A stretch of 64,000 bases of DNA, from assembly GCA_017163975.1 (NCBI GenBank), contig JAFFSR010000292.1:193501-257500 (forward strand). Direction: 5' to 3'. A program made the position numbers and the translations under genes. Positions 1 to 9,654 of this stretch are shown here, piece after piece. A model generated the notes under the pieces. The model worked only from the letters and a program-made list of their open reading frames with translations. It did not search any database and was not told where the DNA came from. Positions within the stretch are counted from its first letter, which is position 1. The number at the start of each line of letters is the position of its first letter. The stretch comes from Anastatus disparis (Eukaryota; Arthropoda; Insecta; Hymenoptera; Eupelmidae).

Positions 1-1302
1 AAACTTTAACTAAAATCTTGAACAAAAATCTCAAATCAAATATTAAAACTGAATATAAAAAAAAATGACTAAAGCTTTAAAATGAAAAAATAACAAAATA
101 ATATCTTTTAACTTTATATGAGAGGAAAAGACCACTCTCGATTCTTCTTGGCTTTTTATTTAAATAACTATATCGCTAAATCCCAATATAAATAGGTCGT
201 GCGTATGGTTTATTGATGACATAACCTGTAACAAAAAAAATGGCCTTAATCCCTGGTGTACGATAACCGGTGCATCACCAGGCATAAAATGCTCGTGGTG
301 TCCTCTGGATAAGGGCAGCTTTTCAGCACCCTTTTACATCCATCACCATCAGGCTTTTGTGCAATGCGCAGCAGTTCTATGAGATCATAAAACTACCACT
401 CGGGGCTTTTCGGCCGAAGGCCTAGTCTTTCCCCTTATTAATACAAAATAAATATATCTTTGTTAATTGTATTGGTTAGTACACACTCATACACTGTGTT
501 AACACTGATTCTATTTTTTATTGATTAATTCAAACAATCCTGCAAAAAGATACTTTATACGCAGGATTACTTATTGAATGAAAAGAATAAAAAAAAAATT
601 TATATGAATTCAATTTTTGTCGCGGTAAGAAAAAATCTTAAAATCTTGATTAGTCTCTTAATATTTTTACACTTGCTCAAATCTGAATGATTGAAAGAGC
701 AAGGTAATAAAGTAAAGAACTTTATTCTAGAAATAAAAAACAAAAAATATGTCTCTTTCTTACTTTATCAAAAATAAAAACTAAGTCTTAATCTATTCAG
801 ATTTACACTGTCGGCCGTACGAGAAAGAATAATCCCGAGATCCTCGCGCTCCGTGAGCCCGAGCTCACTGATCCCCTCTTCTTCGATTAGTTATCTAGAT
901 GATTTGATTCATCTGGGCTGTCATGTAGATATGCGCAGAGACCTCTTTGCATTTATTCCCAGCGTATCTAAATACCCCCATCTATATACTATACTAGATA
1001 ATAACTATTATGAAACTCCTTTTTTTTTATGTTAAGTTATTCAGAAAGAATGCATTATCTCGTAAAAAAAATTTATATCATATAATTATCCTGTTTCACT
1101 ACTAAAATTTATTATTTAAGTTAATTAACCATGTTTCAGAGTCTTTCAAGTAGTTAGATATTCTGAAAGCCCCGTTTACATTAGATATTCAAAATTAGTT
1201 TAAATTGTATAATTGTTTATAATAATTACTACATAAATTAATCAATTTGAGTTCTTAAAATTCTCTACTAATCAAAAACAATGCTCATATTAAATCATTT
1301 CT
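1..1302. other. AT-rich non-coding stretch
   Basis: No convincing gene is visible. Most of it is A/T-rich. A more GC-balanced block at about 241-440 contains a short hairpin around ggccgaaggcc (near 411-422) followed by AATAAA-like A/T sequence, which looks like the 3' end of an old retroelement, though I cannot name the family. A 60-codon open frame at 853-1035 has low-complexity content and no recognisable domain, so I treat it as chance. Confidence 0.4.
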
Positions 1303-1306
1303 TTAA

Positions 1307-1507
1307 GGTGACTACGGAATTTCGGTTCGATTTCATTTTGTAGTTTACAAATTACTCTTTCAGTAAAATTTTTTGAATTTTTTAATTTTCCACCATTTAT
1401 TATAATCCGTAGAATGGTGGAAAATTAAAAAATCTGAAAAATTTTACATATTGAAAGAGTTATTTGTAAACTCAAAAATAAAACCTAACCTAAAATCCGA
1501 AGTTGCC
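1307..1507. mobile_element. TTAA-flanked 201-bp MITE, family 1 copy a
   Basis: The unit is flanked by TTAA at 1303-1306 and 1508-1511. Its ends are imperfect inverted repeats: GGTGACTACGGA on the left and, read inward from the right, GGCAACTTCGGA. The interior is itself a long hairpin around ATTTTCCACCATT. It contains no coding sequence. A second copy at 9439-9643 is in the opposite orientation, with TTAA on both sides, and a fragment lies at 20735-20786. TTAA duplication is the hallmark of piggyBac-type transposases; the link is inferred. Confidence 0.85.
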
Positions 1508-1511
1508 TTAA

Positions 1512-1925
1512 TAACCTTTTTTTTTATTAAGTTATATAGTCGAAAAAATTGATTGAATTAAGTGTAATGTCATATCAACGCGTTAGCGTCGCGACTCTTT
1601 GCCTCTCTCTCTTACCTATTATGAAAGACAAGGAGCGCTGCGCTTCACACCTGGCCCCTCAGCGAATGAGATCTGAACACGCGGACCGGCCGACGGCGGG
1701 CTTTTCATTTAAATTTGAATTATTGCTATAATTAAAAAAAATTAATATTTTATTGAAAATTTTTTTATAGAAAATTCCGTTATTTATTTTTCAATGCTTT
1801 AATATAAAAAATGAATTTTTCTAATTATTATATATAAATATTTTTTTGTCAAAATATATTAATATTGCTCTATATTACCGACCGAATCTAATTAAAAATT
1901 TTTCTATTAATTTTAATAATTCAGA
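1512..1925. other. Non-coding stretch with a CpG-containing island
   Basis: About 1575-1705 is clearly less AT-rich than its surroundings and contains several CpG-rich words. No motif or reading frame there is recognisable. The rest up to the Helitron remnant is poly-A/T. Confidence 0.3.
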
Positions 1926-3900
1926 TGCAATTTGGGCTCGTTGCAATGTATTGTTTGATTTCGTCATATTCATATTCAACATTTTCACTATTGTCATTTT
2001 CAAAAGTGTCTTAATTTTCTGATCTAAAATCAACATTTACTTGATGTATTTCAATGTATGCATAATCATGACCTTCATAACAGTATTTGAATAAATATTT
2101 AATGCATTGTACAGTGGAACAAACTTCTACATTTATGTGTGCATTAAATTTCAATAATAAGTAAGGATTATAAGGAACAACGAATCCATTATCTGCAATT
2201 CTTTCTGTAAATTTATTTTTAAAAATAATTTCGACGCCATCATTTTTGCGTTTGTATAGTGGATACCTATTTGATTTAATTGTTGTTGTAATATTAAATT
2301 TTTTTGGAAAATTTTTCGTACATTGTTTCGTATTTTTATCCATACACGGACAATTTATATTTTGCATACCACAGGGACCGTGTATCATAAATTGTTTAAC
2401 AATACTATATAATTTTGGATAAATATCTCTATTTGGGATTTCTGCACTTATTATTTTATCAACTTTTTCGGGAATGTCCAATTTATCATTTTTATCTAAG
2501 AATAACAACATATGCATATGTGGTAATCCTCGTTTTTGAAATTCAATAACATAACTATATGCAATACATTTTCCTAATACTCCCTTTTTTATTACTAAAT
2601 TTTTGAATTCTTCTACTTTTTGATAAAATACTTTTGTTATAATATCTGGTCTATGTATTGCATTTTTATAAATTTCCAAGTTTTCAGTTATTTCTTTCCA
2701 ATGTGGGTCACAGGTCATAGTTACAAAAAGGTCAGGTTTACCATGATAATTTACAAGTGTTATTGAATCAATGTAATTTTGTTTTAAAAATCGTGGACTT
2801 CCTGTAAAGTTTGTTAGTAATTATATCATTTTTCCAATTTTTGAATAATCTAATTCTTTTTTGTTATGTAAATAGTCCATAACACCTTTGTAACAATCAC
2901 TTCTTAATACGTTTTGGTTTTTTCATATGAAATATAATCTGGAGGTTTCAACTTTTAAAAACGCATCAACAATGAACTGTTGAGATAATTTTTCTAAATT
3001 AAGAAATGGATTAAATTCATTTCTAACACTGACTCTCTAATTATAAAATTGCAAATTTTTAATATTAGATTTTCCAAATTTATTTTTCATATTTGACATC
3101 CATCCGAAACCACCATTAGGATGAATAAGCGAATATGTCATAGGATCTGTGTGTTTGCTAATTTTTAGTATACTAATTGGTTTATCAGACTTAGGGTAAA
3201 TGACAATATCACGTTCAATAGGAGGTATATCGTCTTCTCCAACGTATACTATCGCTACATCATTACAGGTAGGTAGATTATATCTATTTTCTATCGAAAT
3301 TATTATTGCGGACAATAGGCATAGTAACAGTTTTCAGAAGACAATTGATTTTTGCACATCGTTGTAGTTCTTCTTCTCCTGCTTCATGCATCATTTTATA
3401 GGCTTTAGCATGAGGGTTAATATCTCTCATTAAGTTATCTAAATGTTTTAATAATGTTAAGTTTGTATTAAACTTATGTCGTTCAATCGTTGCCATTTCA
3501 TTATCTATAATTGTCCATATTTAAGTGCTTCATCTTTATTAGGATGTAACGCATATACATTATGGTAAATTTGTCCACATATTCTAATAACTTGTGGTCC
3601 TTTACTCGGCAATGTATCAAAATTGGGATTAAAACTTGCGAATGCTAAAGCATTATTGTACAACCTAACATTTCGTCAAAAATCAATACTTTCTTCCGTA
3701 AATTCAGTTGCTCAAAACATTAATCGTTCTGGGTAAGGTGGATTTTCTAACAATTCTACTTTACCTTTATGACAACAATTGGAGAAATCGTTACTTTTAG
3801 TATGTTAAAAAGCAAAATGTTGCGCATCACAATAAACACATGTATTCGTCATGGAACCAATGTAATTTTCAGATATGAGATTTTCATCGAAATATATATT
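1926..3900 (-). pseudogene. Helitron Rep (HUH) protein, decayed and lacking its helicase
   Basis: Helitrons move by rolling-circle replication using a Rep endonuclease fused to a Pif1-like helicase. On the minus strand the typical Helitron N-terminal order is readable across several stops and frameshifts. It starts with a Cys-rich part (CVYC...CCHKGK, about 3860-3760), then NALAFASFNPNF (near 3650-3615) and GQIYHNVYALHP (near 3580-3540). The segment equivalent to 'DIVIYPKSDKP...DPMTYSLIHPNGGFGW' follows at about 3230-3090. A FTGSPRFL motif lies near 2790. The HUH segment RGLPHMHMLLFL is at about 2540-2505 within an open 235-codon stretch (2011-2718). A TAA stop at 2011-2013 interrupts the frame, which then continues through DEIKQY to about 1926. 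No helicase follows, so the 3' half is lost. It cannot be autonomous. Confidence 0.88.
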
Positions 3901-4049
3901 GGCCATACAACCAATCAGTTTCAAATTAATTTTTTCAGTTAATATTTTTTCATTTAATTTCTTTAATTTTTTTTTACTTTGCCCTTTATTGTTTCATCAA
4001 TAACTTCGTTTAATACAATATTATGATTGTTATTATGATTATTATTATT

Positions 4050-4440
4050 CTAATTTTCATTATAATTATTATCTTCAATTTTTAATCGTTTACACTTAAC
4101 ATTTTCTAATTTTTCTTCATATTTTTTTGGTTGTTTTTCTTTAATTTTTATATAAGCTTCTTTCTTACGTAAAGCCTCATTCGCACGTATTTGTTCAAAT
4201 TTATCAGTACGCATTGTTTCCTTGAATTGCCATTGTGTTATGTTAGTATTTTCTAATTTCTGTTTATATTTATTTGGTTGTCTTTTTTTCATTTTCATAT
4301 AAGCTTTTTTCTTACGTAAAGTTTCTTGAACACGTCTTAGTTCTAATTTATCATTACTTTTTTGTTTCTCGCATTTCCATAATAATGTCTTTTTATGAAA
4401 TTTTTTTATATTTATGTGATTCTTCTGTTACCATTTACCT
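4050..4440 (-). pseudogene. Helitron-associated basic coiled-coil repeat ORF fragment
   Basis: An 82-codon frame (4050-4298) is rich in Lys, Glu and Gln and holds two similar stretches of about 35 residues built around RKKEAY and LRKK motifs. The DNA at 4300-4400 carries another related unit, so the region is an internal repeat on the minus strand. It lies directly upstream of the Rep remnant in the same orientation. I read it as the degenerate N-terminal or accessory part of the same element. No enzymatic motif is present. Its upstream boundary is the TTAA of the inserted MITE. Confidence 0.5.
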
Positions 4441-4445
4441 ATTAA

Positions 4446-4847
4446 CGGGATGTCGGAGCTGCATCACTTGAATTTTGCTTTTTTTATTATATCAGTATCT
4501 TTTTAAATTAATAAATTAAACAAATATAATGACTTGTCCATACTAAAGCTATATTACTACAATGATTTTTGTCAAAATAAAAAATCATTTAGACTTGTTA
4601 TTTTTTTATGAGCTTGGATTGGAAATTAGATATCAAACTTGATAGATCTAACTTTAAAATACGATACATTGAAAGTTTTTATTATAACTTTATATGTCTA
4701 ATATTTTGGTGGATTTCTTGAGTTGTCTGCACTGGAGAATAATCTTACAAATTTTTACTTTGTAGCAAAAAAACTTGATTAAATGCATCGTTTATTCATA
4801 AGTTAGGATTGGAAATATTATTAGAAGGGGGCCGCTTCGTCAAGCTC
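4446..4847. mobile_element. TTAA-flanked 402-bp MITE, family 2 copy a
   Basis: Flanked by TTAA at 4442-4445 and 4848-4851. Its sequence is an inverted copy of 57467-57869, matching along the full length and ending at TTAA on both sides in both places. The ends form imperfect inverted repeats (CGGGATGTCGGAGCTG against GAGCTTGACGAAGCGG read inward). No coding capacity is evident. It is inserted into the Helitron-associated ORF, so it is younger than that element. Without it the upstream ORF would end two codons later at a different stop. Confidence 0.9.
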
Positions 4848-4851
4848 TTAA

Positions 4852-5140
4852 GTTCTGTTACAAATAAAGTTTCTTTTTCATCTATTTCTTTTGATTCTTT
4901 TTTTTCTTCATTTAATTTAATCTCAAATGCCCCAATTTTATAATCGTTATAATTCAAGTGGATGTCATCGATTCCCATTATATCATTATCTAGTTTTAAA
5001 AAATTTCTATCTGAAATGTCATTGTCAATTTCCATCAAAATTGTTTCATGATTCAAATTCTTTTGTTTACGATACGTTTCCATGATCTTTTTTTGTTCTG
5101 AGAATAAATGCATTTGTGAGTTTTTTTTATAATATTTCAA
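4852..5140 (-). pseudogene. Acidic ORF in the Helitron cluster, function unknown
   Basis: An open frame runs on the minus strand from an ATG at 5138-5140. It is rich in Asp, Glu, Asn and Lys, with an EEKKESKEIDEKE stretch near its end, and has no motif I recognise. Its present C-terminus is written by the inserted MITE at 4446-4847; the original end lies at the TTAA junction (codons reading VTEL then Asn-Arg-stop if the MITE is removed). Its position between the Ulp1-like and Rep-like parts suggests an accessory protein of the Helitron. Confidence 0.4.
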
Positions 5141-5796
5141 GCTCGGCGAAATCTAAATTAAATGGTATTTGATTAAGACCTTGCTCATGACAAAAACTCC
5201 TTTTTATCATATCCGGTGGATTATCGTAATTAATTTTTGCATTATTATAATTTTGTAAAACTGGAAACATTTTTATTTTTTGCGTTTTAAAAATTCTTTA
5301 TAAACGTAATCGCATTTGAGAAACATTATATCTTAAACAACATGGACCTAAATTATAAAGTACTGCAACAGCAAAAACCATTGCAAAAACGCTACAATCA
5401 TAATTATTCGTTTGTGATTGTACTGTTTCGAATACTGTGCTTAAATCTGATTTGTTTGGAAATAATCTGTTTATATAAATCTTATACTCATCTTGTAAAT
5501 ATATAAGATTCAAACTGTCTATATATAAGAATTACCTTATTATTATAATACACACGAATCCGGTGACTCTTTTCTCAATTTTCGGTAAATAATAACTGTA
5601 TAAATTCTCCATCAATCAGTACTGAATGAACATATTGTGGTCTCTGAATTAGTGAAGTCGATTGCATTTCGAATGAGGTGCACTGGTTTGAAATGTTATT
5701 AAATTCTAATATATGAATATCAGTTAACATGAAAGCAATTCCACTATACAATCCCTGTCTTTTAACAATCAATTTATCTTCCTCAGTCAAAACCAT
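5141..5796 (-). pseudogene. Ulp1-like (C48) cysteine protease remnant of the Helitron
   Basis: Two minus-strand frames (5575-5796 and 5298-5513) read as consecutive parts of one small Ulp1-type protease domain separated by a frameshift. The diagnostic segment is VQSQTNNYDCSVFA (about 5435-5394), where the Gln, Asn/Asp and catalytic Cys-x-x-Phe-Ala pattern is kept. The segment before it (HSVLIDGEFIQLLF, near 5620-5580) fits the strand leading to the catalytic His region. A further readable piece (5141-5290) continues to the C-terminus (MFPVLQNY). Such proteases accompany Helitron/Helentron and some Polinton-type elements in animals. Whether it belonged to this Helitron or was captured is inference. 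Confidence 0.65.
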
Positions 5797-6033
5797 TATG
5801 TAAAAAGAAAATTCTCTTAAGAATTTTCATTCATTTTTAATGAACTTTTTCCAAAGATATTCACAAAAGAATTGCTTTTATATTAACTGATTTAATTTAC
5901 TGCCTTTTTACTTTAAAAGCTGAAAAATTAAAGAAATTATGAAAAATGCTATGAATTAATTGTTATATGATAAATAAATAATAATGAAATTTGTAAAAAT
6001 AATATTATGATAAAAAATGATTATTTTCGGCAA

Positions 6034-6035
<2 letters not shown>

Positions 6036-6067
<32 letters not shown>
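6036..6067. repeat. (TA)n microsatellite
   Basis: An uninterrupted run of TA dinucleotides immediately to the left of the fold-back element at 6068. The A/T-rich stretch between 5797 and 6035 shows no gene. Confidence 0.95.
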
Positions 6068-6069
<2 letters not shown>

Positions 6070-7258
6070 GTCAATCCACGTCAAACGGATAATGGCTCTG
6101 TCCAAAATTGTAGATCACCAAAAAAATCGTATATAAGCTCAAAATTTTCGTCTTACACTCTACTTTCTTTTGCAATGTAGTGATTTTAAAAAATCCAAAA
6201 TGGCGGCTCCAATATGGCGGCTCAAACCTAGAGATATAATAAAAAATTTCCAAAAATTGATTTTAATTTATTCAAATCAAATCCTACATATTTTTTTACA
6301 TCAGAAATCAATTTAGCGTTCAATTTTACATAGGAATATAGTAATGCACTCGAGGTAAAAAAAATTTACAATGTCATCGGAAGGTCATATCGGGAAATAA
6401 TAGTTATTTCTCAAATTACTCATTGATCAATGTTGATTAGTGAGAAAATGAAGATACTGATAGATAACTCGAGTTACTGAATTTAAATCTGATGTCTGTA
6501 TGAAAGTCATTTGAAGGTCAAATCGCGAATATCTTTTATTATTTGATAACATTAGGACACCTTCAAGTTTTACGTGTCGCTGAATCCGAAACCGGGGTCT
6601 GTTGGAGTGTCAAACGACGTAATTACGTAAAAATTAATCAAATATTGACTAAAAGAAAATTTTTGTCCTCCAAGAAACCACAGTTTGAAACGAATTTTTC
6701 TGTAATTACGTCGTTTGACACTCCAACAGGTCTCGGATTCGGATCCAGCATCACGTAAAACTTATAGGTGTCTTAATCTTATCAAATTTGACCTTCAAAT
6801 GACCTTGATGGAGACTGGTAGGGTTAAGCGGGTATCAGATTTGGATTCAGTGACTCGAGTTACCTATCAGTATCTTCATTTCTTTACTAATCAACGTTTA
6901 TCAATGATTAATTCGAGAAATAACTATTGTATCGCGATATGACCTTCAGATGATATTGTAAAATTTTTTTACCTTGAGTGCAATACTATATTCTCATGTA
7001 AAATCGAACGCTAAATTGATTTCTGATATAAAAGATATGTGGAATCAGATTTGAATAAATTAAAATTAATTTTTGAGAATTTTTTATGAAATTTCTAGGT
7101 TTGAGTCGCCATATTAAGGCCGCCATTTTGGATTTTTCAAAATCGCCACATTGCAAAAGAAAGTAAAGTGTAAGACGAAAATTTTGAGCCCATGCACGAC
7201 TTTTTTAGTGATCTACAATTTTGGACAGAGCCATTATCCGTTTGACGTGGAGTGACCC
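6068..7258. mobile_element. Fold-back element FB1, ~1.19 kb, nearly whole-length palindrome
   Basis: The left end GGGTCAATCCACGTCAAACG matches the reverse complement of the right end at 7239-7258. Complementarity continues inward through the ATGGCGGC-containing block, the TCAATGTTGATTAGT block and a TGTTGGAGTGTCAAACGACG block (about 6600 and 6725), closing near 6662. Arms are therefore close to 590 bp with some mismatches. There are no convincing coding frames; short ORFs in it are shadows of the palindrome. It is bounded by TA arrays on both sides (6036-6067 and about 7262-7275), consistent with insertion at TA, but no target duplication can be distinguished within such repeats. Confidence 0.85.
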
Positions 7259-7275
7259 AAATATATATATATATA

Positions 7276-8262
7276 TGGGACATTTTACACAAACTGGAAG
7301 AGCAAAAAAATAAAAATTGCTGAAACTCTGAGAATATATTCTGTCTGTTACTCAAAATGTGTAAAAAAATATTCAAGGATTTAGATTTGAAGAATCAAGA
7401 GCCATAGATCCTTCAAATTTGGAAATTTTCAAAATTTTTGGGAAAGTACCAACTTTATGATTTTTTTTTCTGAAAATCTTGATGTTCTAGAGAGAAATTC
7501 ATGAGAATTCTTCTTGTTCTAGATAAAGAGGAGAGTTAGCATTATTTTTTACAGAGCTAAATTTTGAAGTATTCTATTGGTTCTTACATGTATTACATGG
7601 TAATTGAAATTACTCATTGTCTGCTACTTCAGGAATTGCTTTTCGAGGGCTTATTTGCTTCTATTTTTTATCAACTTAAAAATAAATTTTTGACTGTGTA
7701 AGAAAGAGCCACCAATAAGGACTTAAAACAGTTTAAAATATATATTTTCATGTCTAATTTATTTTCAATATAAAAATTAATCATACATGATAATATATAT
7801 TTTAAACTGTTTTAACTCCTTATTGATGGCTCTGACTTACATGATCAAAAATTCATTTCAAAGTTCACGTGAAATAGAGGAAAATAAGCCCGCGAAAAGA
7901 AATTTCTGAAATGGGGAGCAATGAGTAATTTCAATAACCATGTAATACATATAAAAACCAATAGAAAACTTCAAAATTCAGGTCTGTAAAGAATCATGCT
8001 AACTCTGCTTTTCATTAACAACAAGAAGTATTCTCATGAATTTCTCTCTAAAATATTAGGATTTTCAGGAAAAAAAATGATCAAGTTGGGACTTTTCCAA
8101 AAATTTTGAAAAATTTCCAAATTTCAAGAATCTATGGCTCTTGATCCTCCCAATCTAAATCCTTGAAAATTTTTTTACACATTTTGAGTAACAGGCAGGA
8201 TATATTCCCAGAGTTTCAGAGATTTTTATTTTTCTGCTCTTCCAGTTGGTTTGAAATGTTCC

Positions 8263-8263
<1 letters not shown>
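7276..8263. mobile_element. Fold-back element FB2, ~0.99 kb palindrome
   Basis: The left end TGGGACATTTTACACAAACT pairs with the right end reading TGGAACATTTCAAACCAACT on the other strand. The complementarity runs through AAACTCTGAGAATATAT, the CAAGAGCCATAG block and TGAAATTACTCATTG to a centre near 7770 (TTAAAACAGTTTAAAATATA). The family is different in sequence from FB1. It has no coding capacity. It sits between two TA arrays, so FB1 and FB2 form a TA-FB1-TA-FB2-TA series. Confidence 0.85.

Positions 8264-8335
<72 letters not shown>
8264..8335. repeat. (TA)n microsatellite
   Basis: A long pure TA run at the right edge of FB2. It forms one flank of the satellite-containing interval that ends at the TA array 12520-12588. 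Confidence 0.95.
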
Positions 8336-8340
<5 letters not shown>

Positions 8341-8439
8341 TCATTAAAAAAAGTTTGTTGTAAAAAGAACTAAAATCAAGATTATTTTGAATTATTTTTA
8401 ATAATTGTATTCTTCAATTTATTTACAGTTGTTTATGGT

Positions 8440-9200
8440 TATTCGCAGTATCTACATTTAAATAATGTATAAATGATAATAAACAACCCACACAGCATGA
8501 AATATTTATGGAAGCTTTCTGGAACATTGGCAGCGAAGATTTGAAATAATCTTCCATGGAATATTCCTGTAATATTCGTATGTCCTTGATTCTTCCTACA
8601 TTGGAATATTCCATGGAATATTGCTGGAAGATTCTAAGAATATTTCATTGGAAGATCTAGGACATATCAGATCTTTTATTGAAATATTTCAGGAATCTTG
8701 CAGGAATATTTCATGAAATATTCCGTTGGAACATTCATTAAAAATTTCCGGAATATGGAAACGGTAGATTTAAAACATTTTATGAACCTTTCATGGAATA
8801 TAAACGAAAGATCTAAAGAATCTTTCATGGAATATGCACGAAAGATTTAAAGAATTTTTCATGAAATATTCCACGAAATATTTCTGGAAGATTTTAGAAA
8901 TCTATCGTAAAATATTCCGTGGAATATTTATGGAAGATTCGCAGAATATTGGCACGGAAGATTTGGAATATTTCAGGAATCTTCCGTGAAATATTCCTGT
9001 AATATTCGTGTGTCCTTGATTCTTCCTACATTGAAATAATCCATGGAATACTCTTGAGAGATTCGAAGAATATAAAAATGGAAGGTTTGGATAATCTCGT
9101 ATCTTTCATGAAATGTTCCTGGAAGATTTTTGGAAAATGTGAAATGCTGTGAGGGGATGGTATATATATTATATAATAACACATTACACTTATACATCAA
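8440..9200. repeat. Diverged satellite of the GGAATATT/GGAAGATT type
   Basis: Imperfect repetitions of short words such as TGGAATATT, TGGAAGATT and AATCTTCC recur every few dozen bases with both strand senses mixed. A clear larger duplication is the phrase TGTCCTTGATTCTTCCTACA at about 8581 and again near 9010. This is the older edge of the same satellite family as 9655-12365. Between 9200 and 9438 is a short non-repetitive stretch with no supported gene. Confidence 0.8.
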
Positions 9201-9438
9201 TACATATACGCATACATAAACATTAGTTATAAAATCGCATTTAAATATTCGCTTCGACTGTGCACATCAAAGTGCTGATACCCTTTCGCTTTTATAGTAA
9301 GTGAGGTATCTTTCAACCGCTTGGGGATAAAACTCCCATTTAACAAACATCCCCTTATCGGCGTCACTGGAAACCTCCCGTAACATTCCGCGCAATCTTC
9401 CAACGAAAACTTCATGGAATCATTCTAGAATCTTTTAA

Positions 9439-9643
9439 GGCGACTTTGGATTTTAGGTTAGGTTTTATTTTTGAGTTTACAAATTACTCTTTCAATATGT
9501 AAAATTTTTCAGATTTTTTAATTTTCCACCATTCTACGGATTATAATAAATGGTGGAAAATTAAAAAATTCAAAAAATTTTAGAAACTGAAAGAGTAATT
9601 TGTAAACTACAAAATGAAATTGAACTAAACTTCCGTAGTCACC
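9439..9643. mobile_element. TTAA-flanked 205-bp MITE, family 1 copy b
   Basis: TTAA lies at 9435-9438 and 9644-9647. The sequence is the reverse complement of the unit at 1307-1507, with matching ends (GGCGACTTTGGATTTTAGG at left and the GGTGACTACGGAAGTTTAG end at right, read inward). It is inserted at the border between the diverged and the homogenised parts of the satellite. Confidence 0.88.
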
Positions 9644-9654
9644 TTAAGCAATAT

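Noticed and set aside
9227..9415. 62-codon minus-strand ORF between satellite blocks
   Set aside because: No domain and no supporting signals; it lies in a short non-repeat island of the satellite.
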